Positions 41,640-52,245 of a DNA stretch of 64,000 nucleotides are shown piece after piece. A model generated the notes under the pieces. The model saw only the letters and a program-made list of their open reading frames with translations, made no database searches and was not told the origin of the DNA. Made by a program: the position numbers and the translations under genes. Origin of the DNA: Ichthyophis bannanicus (taxonomy: Eukaryota > Chordata > Amphibia > Gymnophiona > Ichthyophiidae). Location of the stretch: assembly GCA_033557465.1 (NCBI GenBank), contig CM066031.1:1225903312-1225967311 (forward strand). The letters run 5' to 3'. Numbering within the stretch: position 1 is the first letter of the stretch; each line of letters opens with the position of its first letter.

Positions 41640-42117
41640 TATATGCATAATTCAAAAGGTTTAGAGTATATTTCCCTTTCATTTGGTGCAGACACAGGCT
41701 GAGCTCATTTTAATCTTGGCTAAAGCTGATGAATGTAGTAATCACCTTCTACATTTGTCTTATGATATCTTTGCCATGGCTTCCCTACTCTCTGCCTCAG
41801 CTATTATGGCCAGATGCCTTGCATGGTTAAGGGCCTTAGAGAAGATAATGATAACAAAGTTGGTTGATGAATCTTGTAATGGTGATAATGTTTTTGGAGA
41901 AAAGGTTAAGAGGCTTAGACGATAATTGTACAACTTTTCAGCATTTTTCTTCTCTGTTCTTGAGCCTGTGCCATCCTCTAGACAAATAAACATATGTCAG
42001 CATAGATGTTTCTTTTTGAAAGATAAGCTGCATTCCCTTCACAAGATAACCACAACAAGCCAGCACAAGTCCTTCCCCAGACTACATCAAGGAAAGGAGA
42101 CAGGCTAAACAGACACC
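41640..42117 (+). pseudogene. DIRS B gag C-terminal part
   Basis: The frame 41683-41925 reads YDIFAMASLLSASAIMARCLAWLRAL..KLVDESC then GDNVFGEK, the last block being a hallmark of DIRS gag proteins. A stop follows the RLRR end. It is probably the continuation of the gag begun at 27320-29119, now separated by three later insertions. DIRS A2 cuts it at 42118. Confidence 0.7.
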
Positions 42118-42239
42118 ACAGGCACATTCTCCAGGAACAAGTAGGAAGTCTGTCCTCACATATGGGTGACATCGGCACCGACGGAGCCCTCGCGGAAGCA
42201 TCCCCCAGCTTTCAAAGAAAGCCTTTGGGAGATGCCACC

Positions 42240-43680
42240 ATCCATGCATGGTCCCCCTTCCTGTCCAAGGGTGCCATCTTGCTCAATATCCTTTTTTCTG
42301 TGGAGCTCTTCAGACATCTGTCTGCTCTTCCCCCAGAAAAAGTTGATCTTCTCGACTTGAGTTTCATACTCTGCTCCAGTAGTGCACCGGTTCTCTTCCC
42401 ACCCCGCTGCCACGGTATAGAGTCTTGGGTCTTGGAGTTCCCAGTACCTTCAAAGGCCAAGACCTCCTCCGAAACCACAGAATTCCAGGGTAGCCTTACG
42501 GACACCGACCGACACCATGGTTCCTCAGAGAGGGGTTCTCCCTTGAGGGAACACAAGAAGAAGAAGAAGGCCTCGAAGGCAGCATCCCTGGATGGCTCAG
42601 ATGAGCCAGGTAAGTCCTAAGCCAGGTCCCATAGTCCTAGATGCTCATCTGAGGGATCAGAGAAGGAGCAACCTGTGAAGGTCCCCCGAAAGGACTCTAC
42701 CTTGGGCCGGCCTCGGTTGCCTGACACCATCCTCATTGAGGACTCCCCTTTGGGGGAACTGGGGGTCAGGCCCGATTCCCTCTGTGCCCACGCCGATGGT
42801 TGTTGAGCCTTCTGCCTTGGAGTCCAGAACGGCGGCCCCGGAGTGCAACTTGTCTGTCTTTATGGACCGGCAGCATGCACTGTTGTCCAGTACAACTGGT
42901 TCCTCTGCCCAGACCACCAGGGCCTGGAGGTCGAGCCGATCCTTGAGATCTTTCGGCCTCGAATTGATCCTCAGCTGAGGTCTCGACCCAGCTCCTGTTC
43001 CTTGGGGCCGCGATCTTCCCCAGCCATTGCTCTCGATGCTGGCCATGGGACCCCTGAGGGCCATGGGCGGGGATCAGCCTCAGATCCTGCGAGCCATCCT
43101 TCGCTCGAATCCTTGATGGACTATTCTTAGTGGGGAACAGAGGACGAGGAGTCGCTGGACACCTGCCGCCACCGCGACGTCCCCTTGGACTCCCCTCCCT
43201 CGGAGCCCCGGCGCACCTCGCTTTTGTCAGGGTCATGTCCAGGGCCCTAGCATTCCCAATGGAATTGGAGGAGGAGCCTCGGAAAAAGGAGCTAGAAATC
43301 CTCCAATATGAGGCTTCTCTGAGGGAATTGCTTACAATGCCCATCCTACCCATCCTGGAACGGCAAATGCTCCGTGTTTGGGAGACATCAGCATCGGTGC
43401 CAGTGGTCAGCAAGTGACTTGACTCGATGTATCAAGTCCATTGGAGCCTAGGCTTCCAGAAGTCACAGCTGCCACACAACTCCATGGTGGTGGAGTCGGC
43501 CATGCGTCATCTGAAGAGTCAGAAGATGCACTCCTCGGTGCACCCTAGATGCCCTCTGCAGAAAGTGCTACCAGGGTTCAATGCTCATTGGCCAGATCCA
43601 GGCATACCAGCTGTACATGGGCATGTACCTGAGAGATTTGGTGGAGCAACTTGCCGGATTCTCGGCTGGTCTTTCTGAGG
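42240..43680 (+). pseudogene. DIRS A2 gag, degraded
   Basis: Multiple short frames with Ser/Pro/Arg-rich composition (HKKKKKASKAASLDGSDEPG near 42550-42615) and, near 43570-43680, a stretch reading IQAYQLYMGMYLRDLVEQLAGFSAGLSEEPDP in one frame. Location between the left terminal repeat and the RT is what identifies it as gag; sequence similarity alone is weak. Confidence 0.55.
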
Positions 43681-43784
43681 AACCTGACCCAGACACCTCC
43701 CCTTCTTTCCGGGAGAGCCCCCCAGGTCTCCCCTTCACCAGGACCTTCTACTGAAGGAACTGGCAGGTTTTCTCAAGGGCAGAG

Positions 43785-44160
43785 TGGTAGAACCAGTTGC
43801 CCACCATCTCAGGGGCAAAGGGTTCTACTCCAGGTACTTCTTCATACCAAAAAGAACAGGCCCATCCTCGACCTACGCAATCTGAACAGATTCCTGGTGA
43901 GGGAGAAGTTCAAGATGCTCTCCCTTGGAACATTGCTGCCTTACCTCCGGCATGGAGATTGGCTATGCTCCTTGGATCTGAAGGATGCCAACACACACAT
44001 CCTCATTCACTCTAATCACAGGCAGTACCTGAGGTTCATGGGGGCAGCCATTACCAGTACAGGGTGCTGCCTTCAGCTTGGCTTCTGCCCCAAGGGTCTT
44101 CACCAAGTGCCTGGCAGTCGTGGCCACTTTCCTCTGCCTCCAGGGAGTTTTTGTCATCCC
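43785..44160 (+). pseudogene. DIRS A2 reverse transcriptase, partial
   Basis: Frame 43651-44205 carries KKNRPILDLRNLNRFLV, FKMLSLGTLLPYLRHGDWLCSLDLKDAN (first catalytic Asp) and HILIHSNHRQYLRF, all standard DIRS RT. The YRVLPFGL region reads with a frame change, and FTKCLAVVATFL appears in another frame. RNase H is then missing: the sequence jumps at about 44170 to the pre-recombinase linker. Confidence 0.78.
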
Positions 44161-44239
44161 CTACCTGTTGCAGGAAGGGGAGCTCTCTCTTGCACCCTAA
44201 CCTGAGGTCCCTGTCACTGACAACGTGACTGCTGAAAGG

Positions 44240-45250
44240 GTGACCATAACCTCTTTCAACCTCTTGGAAGAAGTGGAGGAGATCCTCTTGACTTCCCATA
44301 TGTCCTCCTACCAGGAAAGCATACACCTTCAAGTGGCACAGATTTTCAATTTGGTGCGCAGAGCATGGGATTAGCCCGTTCTCCTGTCTGGTGCAGCTGG
44401 TCCTGCAGTACCTTCTCCATCTCTCACATTCTGGACTCAAATTGAACTCCGTCAAAGTGTACCTCAGTGCCTTAGCGACGCATCACCACCCGGTGGATGG
44501 CAAACCCCTCTCGGCCCAGTCGTTGGTGACCCACTACAGGAGGGCACTCCTTTTATTGAAACCCCCTGGTATGCCCTCCAGCGACTAAGTAGGACCTCAA
44601 TGTTGTAGTGGCACAGCTTACTTGTCCAGCTTTTGAGCCCCTGACTACATGCCACCTACAATACCTTTGGTGAAAGGTGGTGTTCCTGGTTGCACTCACC
44701 TCTGCTTGCAGGATCAGTGAGCTCCAAGCCTTGGTGGCTGAGGCGACTTACACCAGGTTCTACTCCCAAATTTCTTCCAAAGGTGGTATCACCTTTTCAC
44801 CTCAACCAGGATGTGGTGCTGCCCACTTTCTTCCCAACGCCTCATGCCAGTAGGGCGGAGATCATCCTCTACACCTTGGACTGTAAGAGGGCCCTGTCCT
44901 TCTACATTCAACGTACCCAGGGCCACCATAAAGCTTCTCTGCTTTTTGTCTTGATTGACCCCAGTAGACTGGGGGAAGTAGTGACCAAGCATATGCTATC
45001 TACCCGGGTGGTGGACTGTATCACCCTTGGCTATGAGCAGGTGGGGATTTCGCTGGACAGCTGAGTCACGGCATACCATGTCAGGGCCATGGCGGCCTCT
45101 GTGGCAAACCTGCGCTCTGTACTAATGGTGGACATCTGCCGGACTGCCACCTGGTCTTCCGTTCATATCTCCACAGCTCATTACTGCCTGGAGAGGGAGT
45201 CCCAGTGGGACAGTGCCTTCGGCCAGGCTGTGCTCTGTAACCTTTTTTGA
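44240..45250 (+). pseudogene. DIRS A2 tyrosine recombinase, broken
   Basis: LVQLVLQYLLHLSHSGLKLNSVKVYLSALATHHHPV (44390-44500) is the core-binding part. SACRISELQALVAEAT (about 44703-44750) contains the first catalytic Arg. KVVSPFHLNQDVVLP and LDCKRALSFYIQRTQGHHKASLLFVLID follow at 44778-44960. The end of the frame at 45064 loses the His/Arg motif by an in-frame stop. The AAHY-type Tyr context lies near 45175-45190 in a shifted frame. Confidence 0.8.
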
Positions 45251-45794
45251 GGTCTAGGCAACTCCTACTCTCCAGCTCTTCTGTGTTCAGGCTACCGGAG
45301 TGCTGGTTCTCATTGGGGACATGGGTCCTACTGCACTCTGCACTTGTGGACTCAATTGCTGCTGCTCACTGCTTCCCCTGAGGGTAACTGTGATTTTTCT
45401 CTATGGGCTTTTGGTAGCCTGTAACTAGGGAGTCCCATATATGAGGACTGACTTCCTGCTTGTTCCTGGAGAAAGCGTAGTTACTCACCTGCAACAGGTG
45501 TTCTCCAAGGACAGCAGGAGTCCGTCCTCACAACCTTCTCTCCTCCCTTGGAGTTGCTTCTTACCATCTTTTATTTTTTGTCATCTTTTAGCTATGCCAT
45601 CTGACTGAGCAAGATGGCACCCTTGGGTGGGAAGGGGACCACACATGCGTGGTGTTAGCTCCCAAAGGCTTTCTTTGAAAGCTGGGGGAATGTTTCCACG
45701 AGGGGTCCGTCGGCACCAACTTCACCCATATGTGGACTGACCCTTGCTGTCCCCGGAGAACACTTGTTACAGGTGAGTAACTACACTATCTTGG

Positions 45795-47120
45795 CAGTCA
45801 TCATCTTTTCAGCTGATCCATCCAAATACAGTCAGTTGCTTCTTCAACTCATATCCTCTCTTACGTAGAAATATAGCAACCTACTCCTGGGTCATCTTTA
45901 TCATCAAAAGTGTTTTTTGCCTAAGGTTTCTTTCCGTTTCTCCAAGATCCCCTCAGCTGGAGGCAATCATAAACTTACATATAGCCACCTTCTTCAAGAT
46001 GAGATTGAGCTTGCACTAAAAGTCAAAATAATCAAACCAATTGATCAAAGGTTTAAATTCTAGACACTTCTTCATTTGAAGAAGTTGGGTGGACTGCGAC
46101 CAATTCTAGACATCAAGAATCACATCCTATTCTTTAATTCCATATGAAGGGAACGTTCCAAATTAACACCCTATTCACCATTCTCTCTTATTTAAGTAGT
46201 GGAGACTGTCTTTGTTTGTTGTACCTCAAGAATGCTACAGTCATATGCCAATTCTCCTCAAGTATAGAAAATACATTTGCTTTGCCCTTCAGGCCAGTCA
46301 CTATTATTACAAAGTTCTCTCTTTCGTATGTTTGTCAGATCCTAGAGTGTTCACCAAGTGCTTGGTTGCATTACCAGTCCATTTACACAAATGAGGTTTC
46401 CTGGTTTTCCCTATTTTGTTGCTGTTGAGTTAAAGGACACAGTCATTCACCACTTTCAGTCCTTGGGATTCCTCTTAAACTTTTACAAATCACACTTCTG
46501 CCCTTATGGAAGATATCATTCATTAAGGAAGTTCTAGACACAGAACTAGTAAATGTTTTTCTTCCTCAGGATAGATTCTGTCTTGTCCAGTTTGTTCCAA
46601 CAGTTCAGTGCTTGGATGTATGGCTTCCACAATGTCATTCTCTTTGTGCATCTCAAGATGAGAAGACTGGAATAGGACCTCAAGTTTCAATGGAACCAAA
46701 CTTACCAGTCCTTATCCAGGAGAGTCTTCCCTTCTGCTTGCCTGCAGTCTGTGCTGCAAAACTGGATTGAAGAAGCCAGCCTACTCAAAGGACTTCAGTC
46801 AGTGTTGAGCCAGATAGACAGTCAGTTGGTCATGTTTTATATAAATAAGCAGGTAGAATCAGGTTCCCTTCAACTATGTCAAGAGGCAGTGTGGGTATGG
46901 GATTTTATGAACAACAATCAAATATCAGTCAAGGCCAATTACAATCCTGAGTGCCAAAATTACATTGCAGACATTCTCTGCAGAGTACGTCAACCCCGTA
47001 AGTGGTCACTGTATCTTCACGTTCTACGGTCCTCCTTCCGACATTAGAGGGGGGAGGGAATCGACCTATCTCTTTACTCCTCCAGATGTCGATTTCCAGA
47101 TTATCTGGCTCAAGTTGCTT
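45795..47120 (+). pseudogene. DIRS B RT-RNase H remnant
   Basis: Scattered frames read GGLRPILDIKNHIL (46090-46130), INTLFTILSYLSSGDCLCLLYLKNA (46160-46240, RT first Asp region changed to YLKNA) and, at 46751-47047, SQLVMFYINKQVESGSLQLCQEAVWVWDFM then PECQNYIADILCRV, which is DIRS RNase H. It is more decayed than families A1 and A2, consistent with an older element into which A2 inserted. Confidence 0.68.
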
Positions 47121-47184
47121 TAGCCTGTCACGCCCCAGCCCTCTGCCTAAGGCTTAGAGGGGTAGGGTTGCCATTAACTTCTCT

Positions 47185-47193
47185 TATAAAAGG
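47185..47193 (+). promoter_or_regulatory. TATA-box-like TATAAAAGG
   Basis: A consensus TATA sequence 30 bases from the ZNF143-type motif. It faces the plus strand, away from the 269-codon frame, so its use is unproven. Confidence 0.3.
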
Positions 47194-47220
47194 TTGAATA
47201 AACTATTTTTCTCCAGTGAA

Positions 47221-47239
47221 GCATGCTGGGAGTTGTAGT
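47221..47239 (-). promoter_or_regulatory. ZNF143/THAP11-type (SBS) motif
   Basis: GCATGCTGGGAGTTGTAGT is the reverse complement of ACTACAACTCCCAGCATGC, the full-length consensus bound by ZNF143 with THAP11 at many vertebrate promoters. A complete match inside a repeat element is notable. Function is inferred from the sequence alone. Confidence 0.6.
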
Positions 47240-47621
47240 TTTGGCCTTCTAAGATGAAGTGTAGTCATGAAACCGAAAGTAAAGGCAAATGACAAAATTT
47301 ATTCCCCAAATGCAAACAAAGTCCATGTAGACTGTAACAGGATACTTCTCCATTCATTCGCTCAAGGTTATTTAGAACTTAGGCTGGATGAGCTTCACAG
47401 TCATTAATTATATGCAGCTGCTTATCAAAATAACGGATAAAGAAAACACAGCTTCTTCATTCAACAAAGTAAAAATATCTTCTTTTTACCTTTGTCTTCA
47501 TTAAGCCTTCAAATATACATGCAACAGGTATCTTCCCATTAAAAGAGCAAGTTCCTACCTTCAGTTCAGGCTAGGTTTCATTACTCTACTTTTCAGGAGA
47601 CTTTATCTTTTCAGCTATTCT

Positions 47622-48431
47622 TTAGCAAAGGGACTCAATGCTAACAGCTTGACATAGAGTACAGTCCATGAGTATTTCTGGAGGTGATAAATCCTGCTCA
47701 ATAGGCTCAACCTGCATTTCCTCTGGCTCCGGTAATGCAGTGCCCTGCTCTGAGCTTTTAACGTATGTCTCAGGGTACCCTCTCTCTGAGGATCCCTGTG
47801 TCTCTCTTGAGCACAGCTCCACCCGGTAAGGATAAATGGTACCTGAAGCTGTGGTCAGTTCTCCCTGGCTGTGTTCACCAGTCTCCCTCCAGCTTCTGGG
47901 AAACAATCCCTGGTTCACTTCCCTGAGTTCCCTCCTGGAGCTCTGCCACGGCTCCCTGTTCCAGGCTTGGTTCCTTTGACTCCTGTGCTGAGTCCTGGGC
48001 TCCCACCTCTGAACTCTCTGAACCTTCTGATCAGGAACTGGGGTTTGAAGCCTTCTCTGCTCTCTCCTCCAGTGCTCTCTCTCTCCGGGCTCTCCTCTCC
48101 AGTGCTCTCCCTTTCCGGGCTCTCCTCTCCTGGGCTCTCTCCACCCAGACTCTCTTCTCCTTCCTTGCTTTCCCTCTAGCCAAGGTTTATATCCCTGCTT
48201 CCCGGGCAGTGTCTCTCCCTCTCTGGACAGGTGCTTGCAATTATCTTCCAAGCCTGCAACTACGTCAGCAGAGCTTGGGTGTGGCAGCCTAGGTTCAGTT
48301 TCTTTCTGCTTGCTTTCTTTAGGCAAAAGCTGAAACCTGTGCACTGCAGTGATGTCACTTTTCTCAAAAGCAAAATCATTAGTTTCTCCTATTTCCATAG
48401 GCTCACTACAGGCTTCCTTATCACAAGCCAT
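47622..48431 (-). CDS. Unrecognised 269-residue Glu/Arg/Trp-rich protein
   Basis: An uninterrupted frame starting ATGGCTTGTGATAAG in a good Kozak context (G at -3 and +4). The first 55 residues are mixed and acidic (PMEIGETNDFAFEKSD). Residues about 85-125 are built of near-decapeptide repeats of the type WRxEPGxxEH (DNA repeats at 48055-48165). The C-terminus is acidic and Pro-rich. It has no signal peptide, membrane segment or known catalytic motif that I can see. It could be an accessory or gag-like protein of the surrounding element, or a chance frame in low-complexity DNA. Confidence 0.4.
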   Translation of the reverse strand: MACDKEACSEPMEIGETNDFAFEKSDITAVHRFQLLPKESKQKETEPRLPHPSSADVVAGLEDNCKHLSREGETLPGKQGYKPWLEGKQGRRRESGWREPRRGEPGKGEHWRGEPGEREHWRREQRRLQTPVPDQKVQRVQRWEPRTQHRSQRNQAWNREPWQSSRRELREVNQGLFPRSWRETGEHSQGELTTASGTIYPYRVELCSRETQGSSERGYPETYVKSSEQGTALPEPEEMQVEPIEQDLSPPEILMDCTLCQAVSIESLC

Positions 48432-48869
48432 AGCCTGGATTTGGTCCTTCCTCTATACATTTCCTCCTGTGCTCCTTATACCAAAGGCAGTGTAGAAATT
48501 TCAAAGGAGTCCCAGGGCAGTTATTCTAATAGCACTGCACTGGCGTTGAGAAAACTGGTTTCCACTCCTCACTGGTTCAACCTTTAGTCACTCTAAATAT
48601 TTCTAACCTTGATAGCACAGAATCAAGGCATACTTCTGCATACCAATTTGACTACCCAGCTCTGCTAGCTTGGAAGTTGAGTAGCACCTTGGTGCTTCCT
48701 AACTCTCATCCATCCCTCATCTTTCTCCCTGAGACCATCTCATGTGTGTGACTATCATCATTGTACTCGTCTCCCAATCCTGGCCCACCACAACAGGTTT
48801 TTCCTCATCTGTACATTACAACCTGTCAACCCACCAACCTTATCTCTATCCCACTCGTTCTTACCTCTT

Positions 48870-49450
48870 CTTTCCTCTGCTACTGTTCCTTATGGAATGC
48901 TTGTTCTGTTTCAAATAAACTAGCCTTCATATGTGACCCTTTTACTTGACATTTTTTTTATCTTCTTGCTTTGACTGAGACCGGGTTTTCCCTTGAGGAT
49001 TCTGTTTCATTGCTATTCTCTGTCATGGAGGTTTTCCCTTTTCCCACACATCACTGTTGATCGTGGTGGTAGTGTTGGACTGCTATTTTCCTCCTTCTGC
49101 AAGTTTCTACTCCTTCCACCTCAAGCCCACTTGTTCTCTTCATTTGAGGCAAACTGCATCCATCTTTCTCACCCAACTTTCAGTCCGTACAGCTGTTGTC
49201 TAGCATTCCCCAGATAGGTTCCCCTGCTCCTTCCTTGTTGATTTTGATTCCTGGCTTTCCTTTTTCCTTGAGCTATCTTTCCCTTCTCTTATTCTTGGAT
49301 ATTTTACATTGATGACTCTCTGACTCTAGCATTACCCACCTTATTATATCTGCAGCTGTGCTCTATTGCTCCCACCAGAGCCAGCTCAAGGAATTGTAAG
49401 ATCCTTAAACAACTTTTATGGTTTATTAAAATTTGATATACCACCCTTCA
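48870..49450 (+). pseudogene. Old L2-like LINE, endonuclease fragment
   Basis: Shifting frames read SLWNACSVSNKLAFICDPFT, then TETGFSLEDSVSLL, VDRGGSVGLLFSSF, SSFEANCIHLSHPTFSPYSCC and ILDILH, in the order of the L2-type apurinic endonuclease. Heavily mutated. Other parts of what appears to be the same copy lie at 51540-51810, 55790-56870 and 63230-63900. Confidence 0.7.
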
Positions 49451-50159
49451 TTGTTTTTGTGCCCCTCCCCCATCTCAGTTGTGAATCTGCATATATCAGG
49501 GCTCATATCTTACTTCCCTGTGTCTCTCTGATGTTCATCCTTCGGTTTCATCTTTTTTCTGTATATCTCTCATCTGCCTTTTTATCTGTCTAAAGCTTGA
49601 TTTCATTCCTCATTTTGCCCTTCCAGTCTTTAGTCGCCCTCCTTTCACCTATATACCAGTTTTCCATTTTCTGTTCCTACTTACCTAATCTTCCCATTAC
49701 ATACCTCTGTCTAGCCTCCCAAGCCCCCCTTTCCTCCATCTTTCACCCACTTTATAGTCCCCTATTTCCACCTTTTGCTCTCATCCCCTCCCCAGCCTCA
49801 TCTGCTTTCCTCTGTCTCTTATCCCCTCACCACTTCAGCTCCTTCTCTATCACTCATCCCCTCTCTCCCTTCAGTTCCTTTTGTATATTTTATCCCCTAG
49901 CTAGGATTCCATTTCCCCTTATTACCTTCCCCCATTTCCACCCTTTCCCCTTCCTTTGTTTCTCACCCTCTCCATAGCCCCCTCTCTCCTTTTCAACTTC
50001 TACCCACCCCTCCCCAAATCCTCTGGGAGGGTCCTTTAAAAATTCTCTTCTCCCCATCTTTCTGCACTCAGTCTCACAGCCCTACTCATATCTCTCACCC
50101 AATTACATAGTTCCTATTGCCCTAATCCCTGCTCAGTTTCTTAGCCCCCCATATCCCCC
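49451..50159. other. Pyrimidine-rich stretch, no gene
   Basis: CCT/TTC-rich DNA with loose CCCCTxxTTCC repetition. The long open frames reflect the low number of purines and are not genes. Confidence 0.45.
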
Positions 50160-50455
50160 ATGGAGGGAGGAGTGGCCTAGTGGGGCAAGGTACTACAGGC
50201 CAGAAGGTCAGTGGTTCAAATCCCACTAGAGGACAGCAACCTTGGACCAGAAGGACTGGGGTTTCTAGTCCCACAGGTGCTTCTTGTGGTCTTGGGCAAG
50301 CCACTTAAACCTCCATTGCCCATGTCCCCTGTAAGTATTAGTGTATGTGTCTCATATCCCCTCATGTTAAATGTATCCCCCAACTGCTTTGACCTGGTGA
50401 AAAGCAGGATATAAATGCAGCTAAATAAAAATAATAAATAAATAAATATCCTTCC
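50160..50455 (+). mobile_element. tRNA-derived SINE, complete
   Basis: The A box TGGCCTAGTGG (50173-50183) and B box GGTTCAAATCC (50213-50223) match the Pol III consensus. The body has CAGAAGGACTGGGGTTTCTAG and CTTGGGCAAGCCACTTAAACC (CORE-like). The 3' end CTGCTTTGACCTGGTGAAAAGC..GATATAAATGC resembles L2-type LINE ends, with an AAATAAATAAAT tail. Confidence 0.88.
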
Positions 50456-51343
50456 ACCTAATCCTTAGATCCCCTACCCTTCCAAGTTCCTGACTCTTTG
50501 CTCATGATCCCACCCAAGCCTCAAGTTGCCACTTATACTCCCACTACCCAAACAATCTTAAAATCTGTTGCCTTCTGGTCTCCCACCCAGTCCCAGAGTC
50601 CATGTCTAAATCTGAGTCTGTGCTCCCGCAGATATGCCCTCCTGCATCTTTCTCCTTTCCCCAGCATTTATTGTCCCTGCCTTTCTTCATACGTAGTTTC
50701 ACTCTTCTCTGGTGTTCACCCATCTATTTTCCTCTCCAGTGCTCAATGATCGTGCCTTTCTTCTTCCTTATCCCAACATCCATTTTTAAGTCCCTCCCAC
50801 TGCACCATCACCATCTTTCTTCCTTTCTCCCCACAGTATCTGTTTTCTCCCTTCCCCCAGCCTCCAGCTTCAGCCCCCTTCATATTTGCTCTCAATATCC
50901 TTATGAATCCTGGACATGGCAACAGGAAGTTTCCCCTTCATGTTTACCACTGTGCCGTCCTTTAGTTTCCACTGCCGCCGCCTGCACCGTGGCAGCTTTG
51001 AAACATGAGACTAGGTACTAACTCAGGGTGCTGAAGCTGCAGTGCCGGTGTTAGTGGGAGCTGAGAATGGAAACGTTGAGGGAGCAAAGGAACGCATTCC
51101 TACTGCTGTGAAGGGCAAGCTGGTAGGGCAGGGTTTTGGTGCTCTTATGCACTGAAGCCCTGAGCCAGTGCCGCACGACTCGCTCCTTAAGTCAGCCTTG
51201 TTTCCCACTCCGCAGTATGACCACTGCCTTGAATGAGTCCTTTCTTCCAACTGTTCTCTTTCCTCCTTCTCCATTTCTTTCTCCCTCTCTGTTACCTTCA
51301 TCTGATAGCCTTTAGTCTTAAAAAGCCTCCCCAGTAGCTGTCT
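50456..51343. other. Pyrimidine-rich DNA, no gene
   Basis: No coding region supported. The character resembles the flanks of the hAT minisatellite, and the block may be a decayed relative, but repeats are too diverged to align by eye. Confidence 0.35.
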
Positions 51344-51538
51344 CTATTTATTTATTTATTTACAGTTCTTATATGCCCGTGCTTTTTAGTATCAGTGCGG
51401 TTTACAAATAACAAAAATTGCATCAGAACAAAGATCTTATGCTTACATTGTAACAGGATCTGTAACTTGGGAATGTAACAGGGGTAACTATATACAAGTC
51501 AACAACAGTGGTAGTTATGGAACTATTTACAGCACCTT
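51344..51538 (-). mobile_element. L2-type 3' end (minus strand)
   Basis: Begins with TATTTATTTATTTATTTA (the inverted tail), then GCGGTTTACAAATAAC and TGTAACAGGATCTGTAACTT. It matches the 3' ends of the L2-like LINEs. Confidence 0.7.
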
Positions 51539-51539
51539 A

Positions 51540-51810
51540 AAGACTACTGATCATTGCACACTCTTGAACACTCTCTTTTCTCCTCCCCTTAAAACTTGTC
51601 AGATTCTGTTAATGAGGCAGTTTCTTCTTCTAACACTATACTCCTACTTTTTGTGCACTCCCTCCCCCAATAATGTAAAGCATGCCAATCCGCAACCTTG
51701 GCTGACCTCCAAAATGAGCTTTCTTTGTTTCTGAAATCCCACTCCCATGCTGATTTTTATACATTTCATGCTCGCCTGCTTCAGCTCTGCTGTTACCCAT
51801 GCCAAGCAAG
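51540..51810 (+). pseudogene. Old L2-like LINE, endonuclease-RT linker
   Basis: The frame 51698-51800 (LADLQNELSLFLKSHSHADFYTFHARLLQLCC) fits the basic linker that precedes RT in L2-type ORF2. It is collinear with the endonuclease piece at 48870 and the RT piece at 55790. Confidence 0.5.
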
Positions 51811-51811
51811 A

Positions 51812-52245
51812 TTATTTATTTTATTTATTTGTACATTTTTCTATACCGCCCCTTCCAGGGGCGGTTTACAGCGAGAAGAAAGATAATAATAATAATAAAA
51901 ATAATAATTATTATTATTTACAAAGAACGGTTTTAAACATGTCAACTATTTACATTGAACATTATAATGTAACTTGTTAACTTCGTTAACTAATTTACCA
52001 CTGTGCTGTTATGATCTATTCCATATGTATGTACACTGTTGATTATACTCACACATTGTAAATATTTTATATGCAATTAGTTCTTGCTGATACTCCACAT
52101 TTACCCTATTTTGCTTCAATATGTAATCCTTAATATGTTACCCAACTGTTTGATGTAATTGTTTGATTCTGTTCATTGTAAATCACTTTGATTTCTAGAA
52201 AAGGCGGTATAGAAAACTCTTAAATAAATAAAAAATAAAATAAGT
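51812..52245. mobile_element. Two L2-type 3' ends in inverted orientation
   Basis: The left end (TTATTTATTTGTACATTTTTCTATACCGCCCC) is an inverted tail; the right end (GTAAATCACTTTGATTTCTAG..GGCGGTATAGAAAAC, then AAATAAATAAAA) is a direct tail. AAT/ATT microsatellites (51886-51920) lie between. It may be two insertions or one inverted insertion. Confidence 0.6.

Larger units (their letters stand above)
42118..45790 (+). mobile_element. DIRS-type retrotransposon A2
   Basis: The left terminal repeat (42126-42235, with CCTCACATATGGGTGACATC and CAGCTTTCAAAGAAAGCC) is repeated inverted at 45650-45765 (GGCTTTCTTTGAAAGCTGGG and CACCCATATGTGG). The internal complementary region lies at 45430-45535 (CCCATATATGAGGACTGAC, GTTACTCACCTGCAACAGG). 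Order inside: gag, RT, deletion, recombinase. The end ..GTTACAGGTGAGTAACTAC resembles the A1 end. Confidence 0.83.
47126..48770 (-). mobile_element. Unclassified element, possibly a minus-strand LTR retroelement end
   Basis: The left border TGTCACGCCCC is the kind of LTR tip (GGGGCGTGACA on the minus strand) seen in gypsy elements. On the minus strand a 269-codon frame (48431-47622) is followed by AATAAA near 47300. No opposite border, primer site or polymerase could be found. The identity is uncertain. Confidence 0.35.

Noticed and set aside
49366..50021. Open frames of 75-126 codons rich in Ser, Pro, Phe and Leu
   Set aside because: Pyrimidine-rich low-complexity DNA. The frames lack motifs and overlap decayed repeats.
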